A stretch of DNA of 64,000 bases. Origin: Dysgonomonas sp. PH5-45 (GTDB lineage: Bacteria; Bacteroidota; Bacteroidia; Bacteroidales; Dysgonomonadaceae). The first letter of the stretch is position 1, and the number at the start of each line of letters is the position of its first letter. The notes beneath the pieces are model-generated. The model was not told where the DNA came from and did no database searches. It was given only the letters and a program-made list of their open reading frames with translations. Position numbers and translations under genes: made by a program. The stretch lies in NCBI RefSeq assembly GCF_029893235.1, contig NZ_JARXWE010000001.1:62001-126000 (forward strand), given 5' to 3'. Positions 17,527 through 26,727 of the stretch are shown piece after piece.

Positions 17527-20052
17527 ATGGCTAAAAAGAAGGTACAAACCAAGAAAAAAACTCCCAAAGACGAAAACAAGCTTACGGCATTCGTAAATGC
17601 CTTCAGGAGCGAGCGGGCTCATTTCCTGATAGGGATAAGCATTGTTTTCATTGCTGTTTATATGCTTTTGGGGATGGTTTCGTTCTTTTTTACGGGTGCT
17701 GCCGACCAAAGTAAGGTTGTGAACAAAACCTTTTTCGACCTGATTTCTCACAAACAGATAATAGAAAACTGGACGGGAGTAGGTGGGGCTTTCATTGCCG
17801 AACGCCTCATCAATAAGTACGTAGGCATATTTGCCCTCATTATACCTGTTTTTATTACCCTTGTGGGGCTGAAGATGATGCGGGTGAAATCGATTTCTGT
17901 CATAAAATCGTTTCTGCTCTGTTCGTTTGCCATAATATGGGGGTCAATAACCAGTTCGTTCATCCTGACAAAATTATTCCCCGATACCCATATTACTTGG
18001 GGTGGCAGTCATGGGCTTATTATTGAGCAGACACTCGAAAATGCTCTGGGCATACCGGGAATGGTGATGGTAATAGTTTTGCTGCTGGTGATTTTTATAG
18101 TCATCACAAAAAACGCTTCGGTAGCGTTTTTCCGCGAATTGTTTCAAAATCCTTTGCGCAGGAAGAAGAAAGACGAAAGCGGCGATTTCCTGGACGATGA
18201 ATTCGAGGTAACTCTTGCCGAAGACGAAGAAACACCGGAGGAAGCAAAAAAAGAGAGCCTCTTTGGCCGTATACTTGCCTTGATAAAAGGCACGCCAAAA
18301 AATGAAGAAACGAATAACGAAAACGAAGCACCGCAAAGCGATAGCTTTGCGGCGGAAGAAGAAATATATCAACCCTTCCATCAACCTGCCGACAAACAGT
18401 ATCAGCCTGTCAGTACGGCCGACGATTTTGAAGTGGTGATACCCCATGCGGAAGAAACCGTTGAAGTGCCGCAAAATCAGAATACACCGCCCACGACGTC
18501 TGCCCACGACGCGATAGACGAGAATGACCTTGATGAACTGGGAGAATACGACCCCACGTTAGACCTTTCGTCTTATCAAACTCCATCGTTAGACCTCCTG
18601 AAAGTTTACGATACCGGCGGCAAAGGCGTGGATATGGAAGAACAGCGTGCCAATAAAGAAAAGATTATAAATACACTGCGGAATTATGGTATTGAAATAA
18701 CCTCCATAAAGGCAACCGTAGGCCCTACAATCACCCTCTACGAGATTGTTCCGCAGGCAGGTGTCCGCATTTCTAAAATACGGAATCTGGAAGATGATAT
18801 CGCCCTTAGCCTTTCGGCTCTCGGTATCCGTATCATTGCTCCGATGCCCGGAAAAGGGACTATCGGGATAGAAGTACCAAACAAAGAACCACAGATAGTT
18901 TCGATGCAATCGGTCATTGCCTCGAAGCGATTCCAGGAATGTACGTACGACCTCCCTGTGGCTCTGGGAAAGACCATTACGAACGAGATATTCATGTTCG
19001 ACCTCTGCAAGATGCCTCACTTGCTTGTTGCGGGGGCAACGGGGCAAGGTAAATCTGTGGGGCTGAACGCCATCATAACATCGCTGCTCTACAAAAAGCA
19101 CCCTGCCGAAATGAAGATGGTGCTGGTAGACCCCAAAATGGTGGAGTTCAATATCTATTCTACCATCGAAAAACACTATCTGGCAAAACTGCCCGATGCC
19201 GAAAAGGCCATCATTACCGATGTAACCAAGGTTACGCAAACCCTCAATTCGCTCACAAAGGAAATGGACGACCGCTACGAACTGCTCATGACAGCCAGCG
19301 TGCGTACCATTAAAGAGTATAACGAAAAGTTCAAGAAACGTAAGCTTAACCCACTGAAAGGACATCGTTTTCTTCCTTACATCGTGGTTATCATAGACGA
19401 GTTTGGCGACTTGATAATGACTGCCGGAAAAGAAATAGAGATGCCCATAGCCCGCATCGCCCAGAAAGCCCGTGCCGTGGGTATGCACATGATTATAGCC
19501 ACACAACGCCCAACTACGAATATCATTACCGGAACCATCAAGGCGAATTTCCCGGCTCGTATGGCTTTCCGTGTAACATCGCAGATAGATTCACGCACCA
19601 TTTTGGATATGTCGGGGGCAAATCAGTTGATAGGGCGGGGCGATATGCTCTTTTCGCAAGGCAGCGACTTGGTGCGTATCCAGTGCGCATTTGTAGATAC
19701 GCCCGAGGTAGAGGGCATTGCCCAATTTATTGGTAATCAGCGTGGCTACTCGCATGCTTTTGAACTGCCTGAATTTATTGGCGAAGGCGGTGGTGACGGC
19801 AAAATGGAGTCGGTAGACCTGAACGACCGTGACCCTCTTTTTGAGGAAGCGGCACGCCTTATTGTGGTGCATCAGCAAGGGTCTACATCGCTCATTCAAC
19901 GCAAATTCTCGATAGGATACAACCGTGCCGGACGCTTGATGGATCAACTTGAAGCCGCCGGAATTGTGGGAGGCACTCAGGGGAGTAAGCCCCGCGATGT
20001 GCTTATCATGGACGAATATAGCTTGGAGCAAAAGCTCAGTCAAATGAGATAG
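17527..20052 (+). CDS. ftsK: DNA translocase FtsK/SpoIIIE
   Basis: 841 residues. Four membrane segments lie at about residues 35-190, then an acidic low-complexity linker to about 345. The RecA-like motor follows, with Walker A VAGATGQGKSVGLN near 501 and Walker B VVIIDEFGDLIM near 620, then the winged-helix gamma domain (STSLIQRKFSIGYNRAGRLM) that reads orientation sequences. It pumps chromosome ends through the septum at division. The 24-base gap to the VanW gene and the lolA gene beyond suggest an operon. Confidence 0.96.
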   Translation: MAKKKVQTKKKTPKDENKLTAFVNAFRSERAHFLIGISIVFIAVYMLLGMVSFFFTGAADQSKVVNKTFFDLISHKQIIENWTGVGGAFIAERLINKYVGIFALIIPVFITLVGLKMMRVKSISVIKSFLLCSFAIIWGSITSSFILTKLFPDTHITWGGSHGLIIEQTLENALGIPGMVMVIVLLLVIFIVITKNASVAFFRELFQNPLRRKKKDESGDFLDDEFEVTLAEDEETPEEAKKESLFGRILALIKGTPKNEETNNENEAPQSDSFAAEEEIYQPFHQPADKQYQPVSTADDFEVVIPHAEETVEVPQNQNTPPTTSAHDAIDENDLDELGEYDPTLDLSSYQTPSLDLLKVYDTGGKGVDMEEQRANKEKIINTLRNYGIEITSIKATVGPTITLYEIVPQAGVRISKIRNLEDDIALSLSALGIRIIAPMPGKGTIGIEVPNKEPQIVSMQSVIASKRFQECTYDLPVALGKTITNEIFMFDLCKMPHLLVAGATGQGKSVGLNAIITSLLYKKHPAEMKMVLVDPKMVEFNIYSTIEKHYLAKLPDAEKAIITDVTKVTQTLNSLTKEMDDRYELLMTASVRTIKEYNEKFKKRKLNPLKGHRFLPYIVVIIDEFGDLIMTAGKEIEMPIARIAQKARAVGMHMIIATQRPTTNIITGTIKANFPARMAFRVTSQIDSRTILDMSGANQLIGRGDMLFSQGSDLVRIQCAFVDTPEVEGIAQFIGNQRGYSHAFELPEFIGEGGGDGKMESVDLNDRDPLFEEAARLIVVHQQGSTSLIQRKFSIGYNRAGRLMDQLEAAGIVGGTQGSKPRDVLIMDEYSLEQKLSQMR

Positions 20053-20075
20053 CCTACTTTTTACACAACATTAAC

Positions 20076-20894
20076 ATGGACTTCAAAACAGTGACAAAAC
20101 CCGAACACAGGGGAACAATGCGGTCGTATCTGGGTAAAGAATACTTTATCATGAAACGGCGTATGCGTTGGCTGAAAGAAGCCGCCCGGTACGCAAAAGT
20201 AGAGCCTCGCAACTGCGGATGCACATATTCCCTCATAAAACACAGGTCGATGCTGTTGCGCCCGCTGAAAGATATAGACATGGTTTTGCAACACAATAAG
20301 ATAACCAATCTGCGGTTAGCTATATCGAAAATAAATGGGGTGGTGATAAAACCGGGGCAAAAATTTTCTATCTGGAAACTGGTGGGGCGTCCCACAAAAG
20401 GGAAGGGCTACCTCGAAGGGCTGATTCTGCACAACGGACAAACACTGCGCGGAACAGGTGGCGGACTGTGCCAGTTGGGCAATCTCATTTATTGGATGGC
20501 ACTACACTCTCCACTTGATGTTACCGAGCGTTGGCGGCACAGTTTTGATGTCTTTCCCGACGTTAACCGTAAAATTCCTTTTGCTTGCGGAGCCACTTTA
20601 TCGTACAATTATGTAGATTTGCAACTGACCAACAATACACGGCAATCGTTCCGCCTCAATTTGTGGCTGGACAAAGAATACCTGAACGGTGAACTGTTCT
20701 CTGATACGGAGGCTACATCCCGTTTCGAAGTATTCGAAACCGATCACCAGATTCAGCAACAATGGTGGGGCGGGTACACACGGCACAATAAAATATGGAA
20801 ACGCAGGTTAAACCTCCAAGGCGAAGTACTGGGCGAAGACCTTGTTACCGAAAATCATGCAATAATGATGTATAATCCACTGCTGAGGAAATAA
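20076..20894 (+). CDS. VanW family protein
   Basis: 272 residues, no signal peptide. The VanW domain covers about residues 75-210, with KPGQKFSIWKLVGRPTKGKG, TGGGLCQLGNLIYW and RHSFDVFP. VanW is named from an accessory gene of vanB-type glycopeptide resistance clusters and its biochemical role is unknown. No van ligase or dehydrogenase genes are near, so the name does not imply resistance. Its position between ftsK and lolA, 24 bases after ftsK, suggests a cell-envelope role. Confidence 0.88.
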   Translation: MDFKTVTKPEHRGTMRSYLGKEYFIMKRRMRWLKEAARYAKVEPRNCGCTYSLIKHRSMLLRPLKDIDMVLQHNKITNLRLAISKINGVVIKPGQKFSIWKLVGRPTKGKGYLEGLILHNGQTLRGTGGGLCQLGNLIYWMALHSPLDVTERWRHSFDVFPDVNRKIPFACGATLSYNYVDLQLTNNTRQSFRLNLWLDKEYLNGELFSDTEATSRFEVFETDHQIQQQWWGGYTRHNKIWKRRLNLQGEVLGEDLVTENHAIMMYNPLLRK

Positions 20895-20961
20895 ACCTTT
20901 TTGCATTTAGCTTGTCTCAATTGAGAGAGCAACCAAAAGAATCAAAACCAAAAGAAGAATC

Positions 20962-21597
20962 ATGAAACTTAAATTTTTATCGTTATTCATCGTTTTTTTG
21001 TCTGTTTGCGCCAATGGCCAAAACGCAAAAGCTATTTTGGATAAAGCTTCGTCCGAATTTTCGAAAGCAGGAGGTGTGAGCGTGAGTTTTACCCTCAACA
21101 ATGAGTTTGTACGCGAAAAGAAAACATACAGCCAAGATGGTACAGCCTTCATAAAAGGCAATAAGTTCCGCATAGAAGTACCCGACGGTATCACCTGGTT
21201 CGACGGAAAAACCCAATGGGTACACCAAAAAGGCAGTGGCGAGGTAAACGTAAGCAACCCCACGCGTGAGGAGTTGGCAAGCATCAGCCCCACGGTTTTG
21301 CTCAATCTCTATAAAACGGGCTTCAACCTTACCTACAAAGGCGAAGCCAAAGACCGAGGTAAAGCCGTTCTTCAGGTGGAGATGGTTCCTCAGAAAAGCG
21401 GTAGTGATGTAAGTAAATTCCTTTTGAAGATAAATAAACAAACTTATCAGATAACATCTATCATCATTTACAATACCGATGGAAATAAAACCCATCTGCT
21501 GGTGAACAAATACAAAACCGGAGGCAACTACTCGGATGCTACTTTCCGATTCGACAGGAAAGCAAATCCAAATATCGAGGTCATCGATTTAAGATAA
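20962..21597 (+). CDS. LolA-like outer-membrane lipoprotein carrier
   Basis: 211 residues with a signal peptide (MKLKFLSLFIVFLSVCANGQ) and a single LolA-fold domain (SVSFTLNNEFVREKKTYSQDG, FRIEVPDGITWFDGKTQWVH). LolA-type proteins carry lipids or lipoproteins across the periplasm. Sequence similarity to LolA is weak in this phylum, so the cargo is inferred from the fold. Its position after ftsK recalls the ftsK-lolA order of many bacteria. trxB downstream has its own promoter. Confidence 0.85.
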   Translation: MKLKFLSLFIVFLSVCANGQNAKAILDKASSEFSKAGGVSVSFTLNNEFVREKKTYSQDGTAFIKGNKFRIEVPDGITWFDGKTQWVHQKGSGEVNVSNPTREELASISPTVLLNLYKTGFNLTYKGEAKDRGKAVLQVEMVPQKSGSDVSKFLLKINKQTYQITSIIIYNTDGNKTHLLVNKYKTGGNYSDATFRFDRKANPNIEVIDLR

Positions 21598-21612
21598 GTT
21601 AAGTCAATACCT

Positions 21613-21644
21613 TTTGCTTTGCATAACCCTTATCTATACCTTTG
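21613..21644 (+). promoter_or_regulatory. Promoter of trxB
   Basis: TTTG at 21613-21616, 20 bases, then TACCTTTG at 21637-21644: a full match to the Bacteroidota consensus. Transcription should start near 21651, downstream of an in-frame ATG at 21619, so the trxB start is 21691. Confidence 0.75.
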
Positions 21645-21690
21645 TACAGAGTATAGCAAAAACTTATATAGAAAGAAAAAATATACATAT

Positions 21691-22632
21691 ATGAGCGAAA
21701 AAGTAAGATGTCTTATCATTGGTTCGGGCCCGGCAGGGTTCACCTCTGCAATTTATACATCGAGAGCAAACCTCGATCCTGTTCTGTACGAAGGAATCCA
21801 GCCCGGCGGGCAGTTAACGATAACTACCGAGATAGAAAACTTTCCCGGATATCCGGAAGGTACTACCGGAACGGAGCTGATGGAAGACTTGAAAAAACAA
21901 GCCTTGCGTTTTGGTGCGAATGTACGTGCGGGAATAGTTACGGCTGTCGATTTGCTGTCTTCTCCTAAAAAAATAACGATTGATGGCGAGAAACTTATCG
22001 AGGCCGATACGGTTATTATCTCGACAGGAGCAAGCGCAAAATATCTGGGATTGCCCGATGAAACTAAATATGCCGGACAAGGCGTTTCGGCCTGTGCCAC
22101 ATGCGACGGTTTTTTCTATCGCAAAAAACAAGTTGCCGTTGTGGGCGGTGGCGATACCGCTTGCGAAGAAGCTATCTACTTGGCGGGATTGGCCAGCAAG
22201 GTATATCTGATTGTACGTAAACCGTTTTTGCGTGCCTCGAAGGTAATGCAAGACCGTGTTTTCAAGAACGAAAAAATAGAAGTGTTGTTCGAGTGTAACA
22301 CCGTAGGTCTGTTTGGCGAAAACGGAGTGGAAGGTGCTCACGTAGTACGCCGCATGGGCGAAGCCGACGAAGAAAAATTCGATATCGCTATCGACGGGTT
22401 CTTCCTTGCCATTGGTCATAAGCCCAATACTGATATATTTAAAGGACAGTTGGATCTTGACGAAACGGGCTATATCAAAACCATACCCGGCACACCCAAA
22501 ACGAAGATAGAAGGTGTATTTGCCGCCGGTGATGTTGCCGACCCTCACTACCGTCAGGCTATCACTGCTGCCGGAACAGGTTGCCAAGCTGCCATCGAGG
22601 TAGAAAGATACCTTTCGGAAAAAGGCTTATAA
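21691..22632 (+). CDS. trxB: Thioredoxin-disulfide reductase
   Basis: 313 residues: FAD loop IIGSGPAGFTSAIYTSR, redox centre CATCDG, NADPH loop VVGGGDTACEEAIYLA, and the C-terminal FAAGDVADPHYRQAITAAG. It reduces thioredoxin with NADPH in the cytoplasm. An in-frame ATG at 21619 would add 24 residues but lies within the promoter; MSEKVRCLIIGSGPAG is the normal N-terminus. No thioredoxin gene is adjacent. Confidence 0.96.
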   Translation: MSEKVRCLIIGSGPAGFTSAIYTSRANLDPVLYEGIQPGGQLTITTEIENFPGYPEGTTGTELMEDLKKQALRFGANVRAGIVTAVDLLSSPKKITIDGEKLIEADTVIISTGASAKYLGLPDETKYAGQGVSACATCDGFFYRKKQVAVVGGGDTACEEAIYLAGLASKVYLIVRKPFLRASKVMQDRVFKNEKIEVLFECNTVGLFGENGVEGAHVVRRMGEADEEKFDIAIDGFFLAIGHKPNTDIFKGQLDLDETGYIKTIPGTPKTKIEGVFAAGDVADPHYRQAITAAGTGCQAAIEVERYLSEKGL

Positions 22633-22654
22633 TAGTAATATTATTGAATATGAT

Positions 22655-22685
22655 AACGGGCTGCTTTGTTGTGAAGCAGCCCGTT
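22655..22685 (+). terminator. Terminator of trxB
   Basis: AACGGGCTGCTT at 22655-22666 pairs perfectly with 22674-22685 around a 7-base loop; a T-rich stretch follows. Confidence 0.8.
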
Positions 22686-22716
22686 CTGTATTTTTAGGAA
22701 AAGTACTATTTTTTTG

Positions 22717-22724
22717 TATCTTTG
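22717..22724 (+). promoter_or_regulatory. -7 box of the nucleotidyltransferase-fold gene
   Basis: TATCTTTG fits TAnnTTTG; the -33 region at 22693 is T-rich without TTTG. It lies 25 bases before the ATG at 22749 and excludes the TTG at 22722 as the start. Confidence 0.55.
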
Positions 22725-22748
22725 CAAGCTTTTTTAAAAAATACAAAC

Positions 22749-23333
22749 ATGGATATTCTTGAACTCGCACAGCAAAATCAACAGGCAGCATGGAAAATAC
22801 TGGACGATGCCCGTATTTTTGAGACATGGGAAAAGATTGGAGCAAGCGTTCATCTGGTTGGATCGCTCAAATCTGGGTTATTAATGAAAAACAGGGATAT
22901 AGATATGCACATCTATACCGACAAACTGGATGTAGGCGAAAGCTTCTCGGTGATGCAAGAGTTAGCCCAGCGACTACCACTGGCTGAAATCCATTACGGA
23001 AACCTGATCGATACCGAGGAAGAATGTATAGAATGGCATGCCACTTACAAGGATGCGGATGGTAATATCTGGAAGTTCGACATGATTCATATCCGTAAAG
23101 GCTCTAAATATGACGGTACGGTTGAGGGGGTAACCGAAGCTATAACCAAATTGCTCACCCCGGAAATTCGCCGGACGATTCTTCAAATCAAGTACGATGT
23201 ACCGGAAGGTATGTTAATTCCGGGCATAGAGATATACCACGGTGTGTTTTCAGGGAATGTAAAAAGCTACGACCAATTGGAGCAATGGCGCAAAACAAAC
23301 CCTTTGACAAACAGTCTGGATTGGCTTCCCTAA
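22749..23333 (+). CDS. Nucleotidyltransferase-fold protein
   Basis: 194 residues. The pattern VGSLKSGLLMKNRDIDMHI (Gly38-Ser39, Asp50, Asp52) followed by WKFDMIHI with a third acidic residue is the catalytic layout of the polymerase-beta-like nucleotidyltransferase superfamily. The substrate is not known. I recall related Bacteroidota proteins being labelled loosely, for example as phosphoglycerate mutase family, which the motifs do not support. It is monocistronic between two hairpins. Confidence 0.7.
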   Translation: MDILELAQQNQQAAWKILDDARIFETWEKIGASVHLVGSLKSGLLMKNRDIDMHIYTDKLDVGESFSVMQELAQRLPLAEIHYGNLIDTEEECIEWHATYKDADGNIWKFDMIHIRKGSKYDGTVEGVTEAITKLLTPEIRRTILQIKYDVPEGMLIPGIEIYHGVFSGNVKSYDQLEQWRKTNPLTNSLDWLP

Positions 23334-23343
23334 TTAATAATAT

Positions 23344-23372
23344 TCCCCCGATAACATTACATCATCGGGGGA
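23344..23372. terminator. Hairpin after the nucleotidyltransferase-fold gene
   Basis: TCCCCCGAT at 23344-23352 pairs with ATCGGGGGA at 23364-23372 (9 bp, 11-base loop). There is no T-run on the right, so termination is inferred. Confidence 0.55.
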
Positions 23373-23463
23373 TACATTATCGGATAAGTAAGCCCCTTTC
23401 TGCCAGGCAAAACTTACTCCCTTATATTTTAATCAAAGCTTTTCAGAGGGGATATTGTTGCCC

Positions 23464-24567
23464 TTATACATTAAAGCGGAAGTGCATAATATCGCCGTCG
23501 GCAGCTATATAGTCTTTACCTTCAACGTTCATTTTTCCGGCTTCTTTACAAGCTGCTTCCGAGCCTAAAGCAATGAAATCGTCGTACTTGATGACTTCGG
23601 CACGGATAAAGCCTTTTTCAAAATCGGTATGGATAACTCCGGCACATTGTGGGGCTTTCGACCCTTCGGGAAACGTCCATGCACGTACTTCCTGTACTCC
23701 GCAGGTGAAATAAGTGAGCAATCCCAGAAGCTTGTAAGCGGCTTTGATGAGGCGTGCTACCCCCGATTCTTCGAGACCGATTTCGGATAGGAACATCTGC
23801 CGTTCTTCGTAAGTTTCGAACTCGGCAATTTCAGATTCAATCTTTGCAGCTACGATAAGTATTTCGGCTTGTTCGTCTTTTATCGATTCGCGTACCTGCT
23901 CTACATATTTGTTACCGCTAACGGCGCTTGCCTCGTCTACATTACAGACGTACAGTACAGGCTTGTAAGTGAGCAAATACAACTCACGGGCAATCTTTTG
24001 GTCTTCCTTGCTGTCGAATGTTACTGTGCGAGCCGATTTTCCTTGTTCCAGAGCGTCACGGAACTGCACTAAAACATCGTAAGCCCGTTTGGCATCCTTA
24101 TCGCCTCCCGTTTTAGCCTGTTTTTCAACTTTCTGAATGCGTGCTATAACTGTTTCCAAGTCTTTTAGTTGAAGTTCTATGTCGATAATTTCCTTGTCGC
24201 GAACAGGGTTCACACTGCCGTCAACATGAGTTATGTTGTCGTCGTCAAAACAGCGCAATACGTGCAATATAGCGTCCGTTTCGCGGATGTTGGCAAGAAA
24301 TTTATTGCCTAAGCCCTCACCCTTGCTTGCTCCTTTCACCAATCCGGCAATATCAACAATCTCTACCGTTGTAGGTACTATTCGTTGTGGATTTACCAGT
24401 TCGGCAAGTTTATTCAGCCGTTCGTCGGGAACGGTTATTACACCCACGTTAGGTTCTATTGTACAGAAAGGGAAGTTTGCCGATTGCGCTTTTGCGTTCG
24501 ACAAGCAGTTGAAAAGGGTCGATTTACCAACATTCGGTAAACCTACTATACCACATTGTAGTGCCAT
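23464..24567 (-). CDS. ychF: Redox-regulated ATPase YchF
   Basis: 367 residues. GTPase-type G domain with G1 [15 protein letters not shown] near the N-terminus, G3 in [16 protein letters not shown], and the YchF-specific NVDE in place of NKxD, which shifts specificity to ATP. A TGS-like C-terminal domain ends in [11 protein letters not shown]. YchF binds ribosomes and modulates oxidative-stress responses in other bacteria. The gene is monocistronic. Confidence 0.96.
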   Translation of the reverse strand: MALQCGIVGLPNVGKSTLFNCLSNAKAQSANFPFCTIEPNVGVITVPDERLNKLAELVNPQRIVPTTVEIVDIAGLVKGASKGEGLGNKFLANIRETDAILHVLRCFDDDNITHVDGSVNPVRDKEIIDIELQLKDLETVIARIQKVEKQAKTGGDKDAKRAYDVLVQFRDALEQGKSARTVTFDSKEDQKIARELYLLTYKPVLYVCNVDEASAVSGNKYVEQVRESIKDEQAEILIVAAKIESEIAEFETYEERQMFLSEIGLEESGVARLIKAAYKLLGLLTYFTCGVQEVRAWTFPEGSKAPQCAGVIHTDFEKGFIRAEVIKYDDFIALGSEAACKEAGKMNVEGKDYIAADGDIMHFRFNV

Positions 24568-24609
24568 TATACGAGTTTAAGTTTTTTATATACACAATTT
24601 TTCAGGCTG

Positions 24610-24617
24610 CAAAGATA
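24610..24617 (-). promoter_or_regulatory. -7 box of ychF
   Basis: Minus-strand TATCTTTG, 43 bases upstream of the ATG. No clear -33 element. Confidence 0.5.
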
Positions 24618-24737
24618 ATCATTTTTGCAGACCACAGAAAGCATTCTCTTATTTACAAAAATTCTGTATAATAACAGTATAGGACAAAGCGGGGGAATAT
24701 TATTTCAGAAAAAAGCTGTTTTTAGAAGCGACAGAGT

Positions 24738-24768
24738 GTTGGGTTTATGGTAAAATCTATTATTTTTG
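24738..24768 (+). promoter_or_regulatory. Promoter of tRNA-Arg
   Basis: GTTG at 24738-24741, 19 bases, then TATTTTTG at 24761-24768. The predicted start near 24775 is about 10 bases before the mature tRNA. Confidence 0.6.
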
Positions 24769-24784
24769 CATATCCTAAAAAGGC

Positions 24785-24856
24785 GGCGTGGTAGTTCAAT
24801 GGATAGAATAGAAGTTTCCTAAACTTTAGATTCGGGTTCGATTCCCGGCCGCGCTA
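24785..24856 (+). tRNA. tRNA-Arg (anticodon CCU)
   Basis: A full cloverleaf can be drawn. The acceptor stem is 24785-24791 with 24849-24855 (two G:U pairs). The D stem is GTTC/GAAT, and the anticodon stem GAAGT/ACTTT encloses TTCCTAA with anticodon CCT at 24818-24820. The T stem TCGGG/CCCGG encloses TTCGATT, and the discriminator is A24856. CCA is not encoded. It reads AGG codons. No integrase or attachment duplication is seen at its 3' end. Confidence 0.95.
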
Positions 24857-25017
24857 CACTCTTTCAAGAAAACCTCCCCCCCCTTTTGATTATATCTTGC
24901 AGAACAGCATTATAAAACATAAAATATTTGGCGGCATATAACTTTCTGATTGAAAGGCTATAAAATAATATACTGTTTTTTTTGTAATGGTAATTAGTTT
25001 TTTTATGACTAAATATA

Positions 25018-25047
25018 TTTGTTTTCACGCAAATCGCATTATTTTTG
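25018..25047 (+). promoter_or_regulatory. Promoter of the DUF5606 gene
   Basis: TTTG at 25018-25021 and TATTTTTG at 25040-25047, 18 bases apart. Confidence 0.55.
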
Positions 25048-25112
25048 CTGACTGTTAAAAAATGATGTAACCGATATTTAGAACTAAACCCTAACAAAAA
25101 CAGAAAAAGATT

Positions 25113-25544
25113 ATGTTGAAAACTATCTTATCAGTTTCGGGCAAGCCCGGTTTATACAAATTGGTATCCAGCGCAAAAAACATGATAATTGTCGAATCGT
25201 TGATTGAAAAGAAAAGATTTCCGATTCATGCCCGCGATAAAGTGGTTTCGTTGGGCGATATAGCGATGTACACACAACAAGGCGAGGAGCCGCTGAAGAA
25301 TGTGTTGTCGTCTATCAAGAAAAAGGAAAACGGAGCAAAAGCTTCCGTTTTGCCAACAGCTAAACCGGAAGAACTGAAAGCATTCTTGGCAGAAGTGCTA
25401 CCCGATTTTGACGGCGACCGTATTTATAGTAGCGACATAAAGAAACTGATTGGTTGGTATAACCTACTTATAGAAGCGGAAATAGATTTTGAAGCGGAAG
25501 ACGAATCGGTGGATGAAGAGGGAGAAGCTCCTGCCACTGAATAA
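25113..25544 (+). CDS. DUF5606 domain-containing protein
   Basis: 143 residues, soluble, no signal peptide, with an acidic C-terminus. The start MLKTILSVSGKPGLYKLVS and the block FPIHARDKVVSLGDIAMYT fit my memory of DUF5606, a small family widely conserved in Bacteroidota. Function is unknown. The N-terminal region looks like a small beta-barrel and the region around residue 85-125 is helical. It is monocistronic with its own promoter and a strong terminator. Confidence 0.8.
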   Translation: MLKTILSVSGKPGLYKLVSSAKNMIIVESLIEKKRFPIHARDKVVSLGDIAMYTQQGEEPLKNVLSSIKKKENGAKASVLPTAKPEELKAFLAEVLPDFDGDRIYSSDIKKLIGWYNLLIEAEIDFEAEDESVDEEGEAPATE

Positions 25545-25587
25545 TAGCAAATATATAACCCTCTTTTACAGAGGTTGAAGAGTAAGG

Positions 25588-25629
25588 ATCCCCCTTGAAA
25601 GTTGAACAAAAACTTTCGGGGGATTTTTG
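25588..25629 (+). terminator. Terminator of the DUF5606 gene
   Basis: Stem ATCCCCC (25588-25594) with GGGGGAT (25618-25624), a two-base bulge, then a further 7 bp (GAAAGTT with AACTTTC), followed by a T run. Confidence 0.85.
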
Positions 25630-25725
25630 TATATAGCCGTGGCAGAAAGATATTGATTCGGAAAAAGGAGAGGTTATCGTAATATTTTTATAGTTTTGTT
25701 TTATGTGTATAATTGTTACAGCGAT

Positions 25726-26679
25726 ATGATATATTTTAGCTTTAAAAAATTACTATTCATTACAATTTGTTTGTTTACGGGGAGTACATTATCGGCTCAA
25801 GAAAAACCTAATTACATCACATCTGGTTATTATCAGTTTATTTATCAGGCCGATTCAGCTTTATGGGAGGCAAACGAAGATCTCGCTTTCAGTAAATACC
25901 AAGAAGCCGAAAATGTTATGCCCTTACTACATCAAAGCCATTATTTTGAAATGAATAAGTACGTAGATTTACTTGTTAAACGGGGATATTACGACAAAGC
26001 TCTTTTCTATGTAAACAAAATGATAGATGAATATGGAGATATTCCAGAATTTTTGCTTTCTGGAGATTCGTTAGTACAGAATTTTATTCATAAATCGAAT
26101 ATTGACGTTTCGGAAGCTGCACTTTATGCAAGGTATCAAGCCTTTTATACGCCCGAAAGGATGGCTTTGGTTAACGAAATCAACGAGATGTATTATAATG
26201 ACCAAAGGATAAGAAAAACAGAAAATGAGTGGGAAAAAGAGACCTCAGGGGAGTTCATGGATAGAATTCAAGAAATGAGTCGTATAGATGAATATAATGC
26301 AAAACGTATATTAGAGATAATAGAAGAATATGGATTTCCTGATGCTAAATTATTAGGAATTTGGAATTTAAGAGAAACTGTTCATAATGCGGAAATAATA
26401 TTTCATCATATATCGAAAAAGGTGGATATAGATTCGCTTCTGCTGGCTGCCGTAGAAGAGGGGAAGTTATCGCCACAGCGGTTGGGAGTGATAAGAGACT
26501 ACAATACTTATATAGTTGACTCTGCCCTAACAAAACGTTACAGTATATATGCTACATACGAGGGAACAAAAGACGAAGACATCGTAGATATCGAAAATCT
26601 CGACAAGCGGCGCTTGGCTATCGGTATGCCAACACGAGCTATGGAGAACAAGGTAAAAGTATTGATGAAAAACAAATAG
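25726..26679 (+). CDS. Secreted DUF6624-like protein, tandem copy 1
   Basis: 317 residues with a signal peptide (MIYFSFKKLLFITICLFTGS, cleavage near LSAQ). The N-terminal half looks like TPR helices (SGYYQFIYQADSALWEANED, then KYQEAE). The C-terminal half has the spaced pattern NDQRIRK, NAKRILEIIEEYGFP, HHIS, EEGKLSP and IENLDKRRLAIGMPT that recalls DUF6624. Function is unknown. The next gene is a diverged paralogue 48 bases on. The ATG at 25726 is chosen because the signal peptide begins there; a start at 25696 would bury it. Confidence 0.8.
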   Translation: MIYFSFKKLLFITICLFTGSTLSAQEKPNYITSGYYQFIYQADSALWEANEDLAFSKYQEAENVMPLLHQSHYFEMNKYVDLLVKRGYYDKALFYVNKMIDEYGDIPEFLLSGDSLVQNFIHKSNIDVSEAALYARYQAFYTPERMALVNEINEMYYNDQRIRKTENEWEKETSGEFMDRIQEMSRIDEYNAKRILEIIEEYGFPDAKLLGIWNLRETVHNAEIIFHHISKKVDIDSLLLAAVEEGKLSPQRLGVIRDYNTYIVDSALTKRYSIYATYEGTKDEDIVDIENLDKRRLAIGMPTRAMENKVKVLMKNK

Positions 26680-26727
26680 AACAATCTACTGGTGAGTAGC
26701 TTCACACTTATGATAAATCGAAATAAT

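Noticed and set aside
18589-19506. 305-residue antisense frame within ftsK
   Set aside because: It lies wholly inside the motor domain of ftsK, has His/Arg-rich low-quality composition and no recognisable motif; it is a shadow of the codon usage of the real gene.
20076-20894. Glycopeptide resistance suggested by the VanW name
   Set aside because: None of vanH, vanA/B, vanX, vanR or vanS is present; the domain alone does not confer resistance.
24857-24890. tRNA-Arg 3' end as an integration site
   Set aside because: No integrase, no direct repeat of the tRNA 3' end and no foreign cargo to the right; only a C8 run follows.
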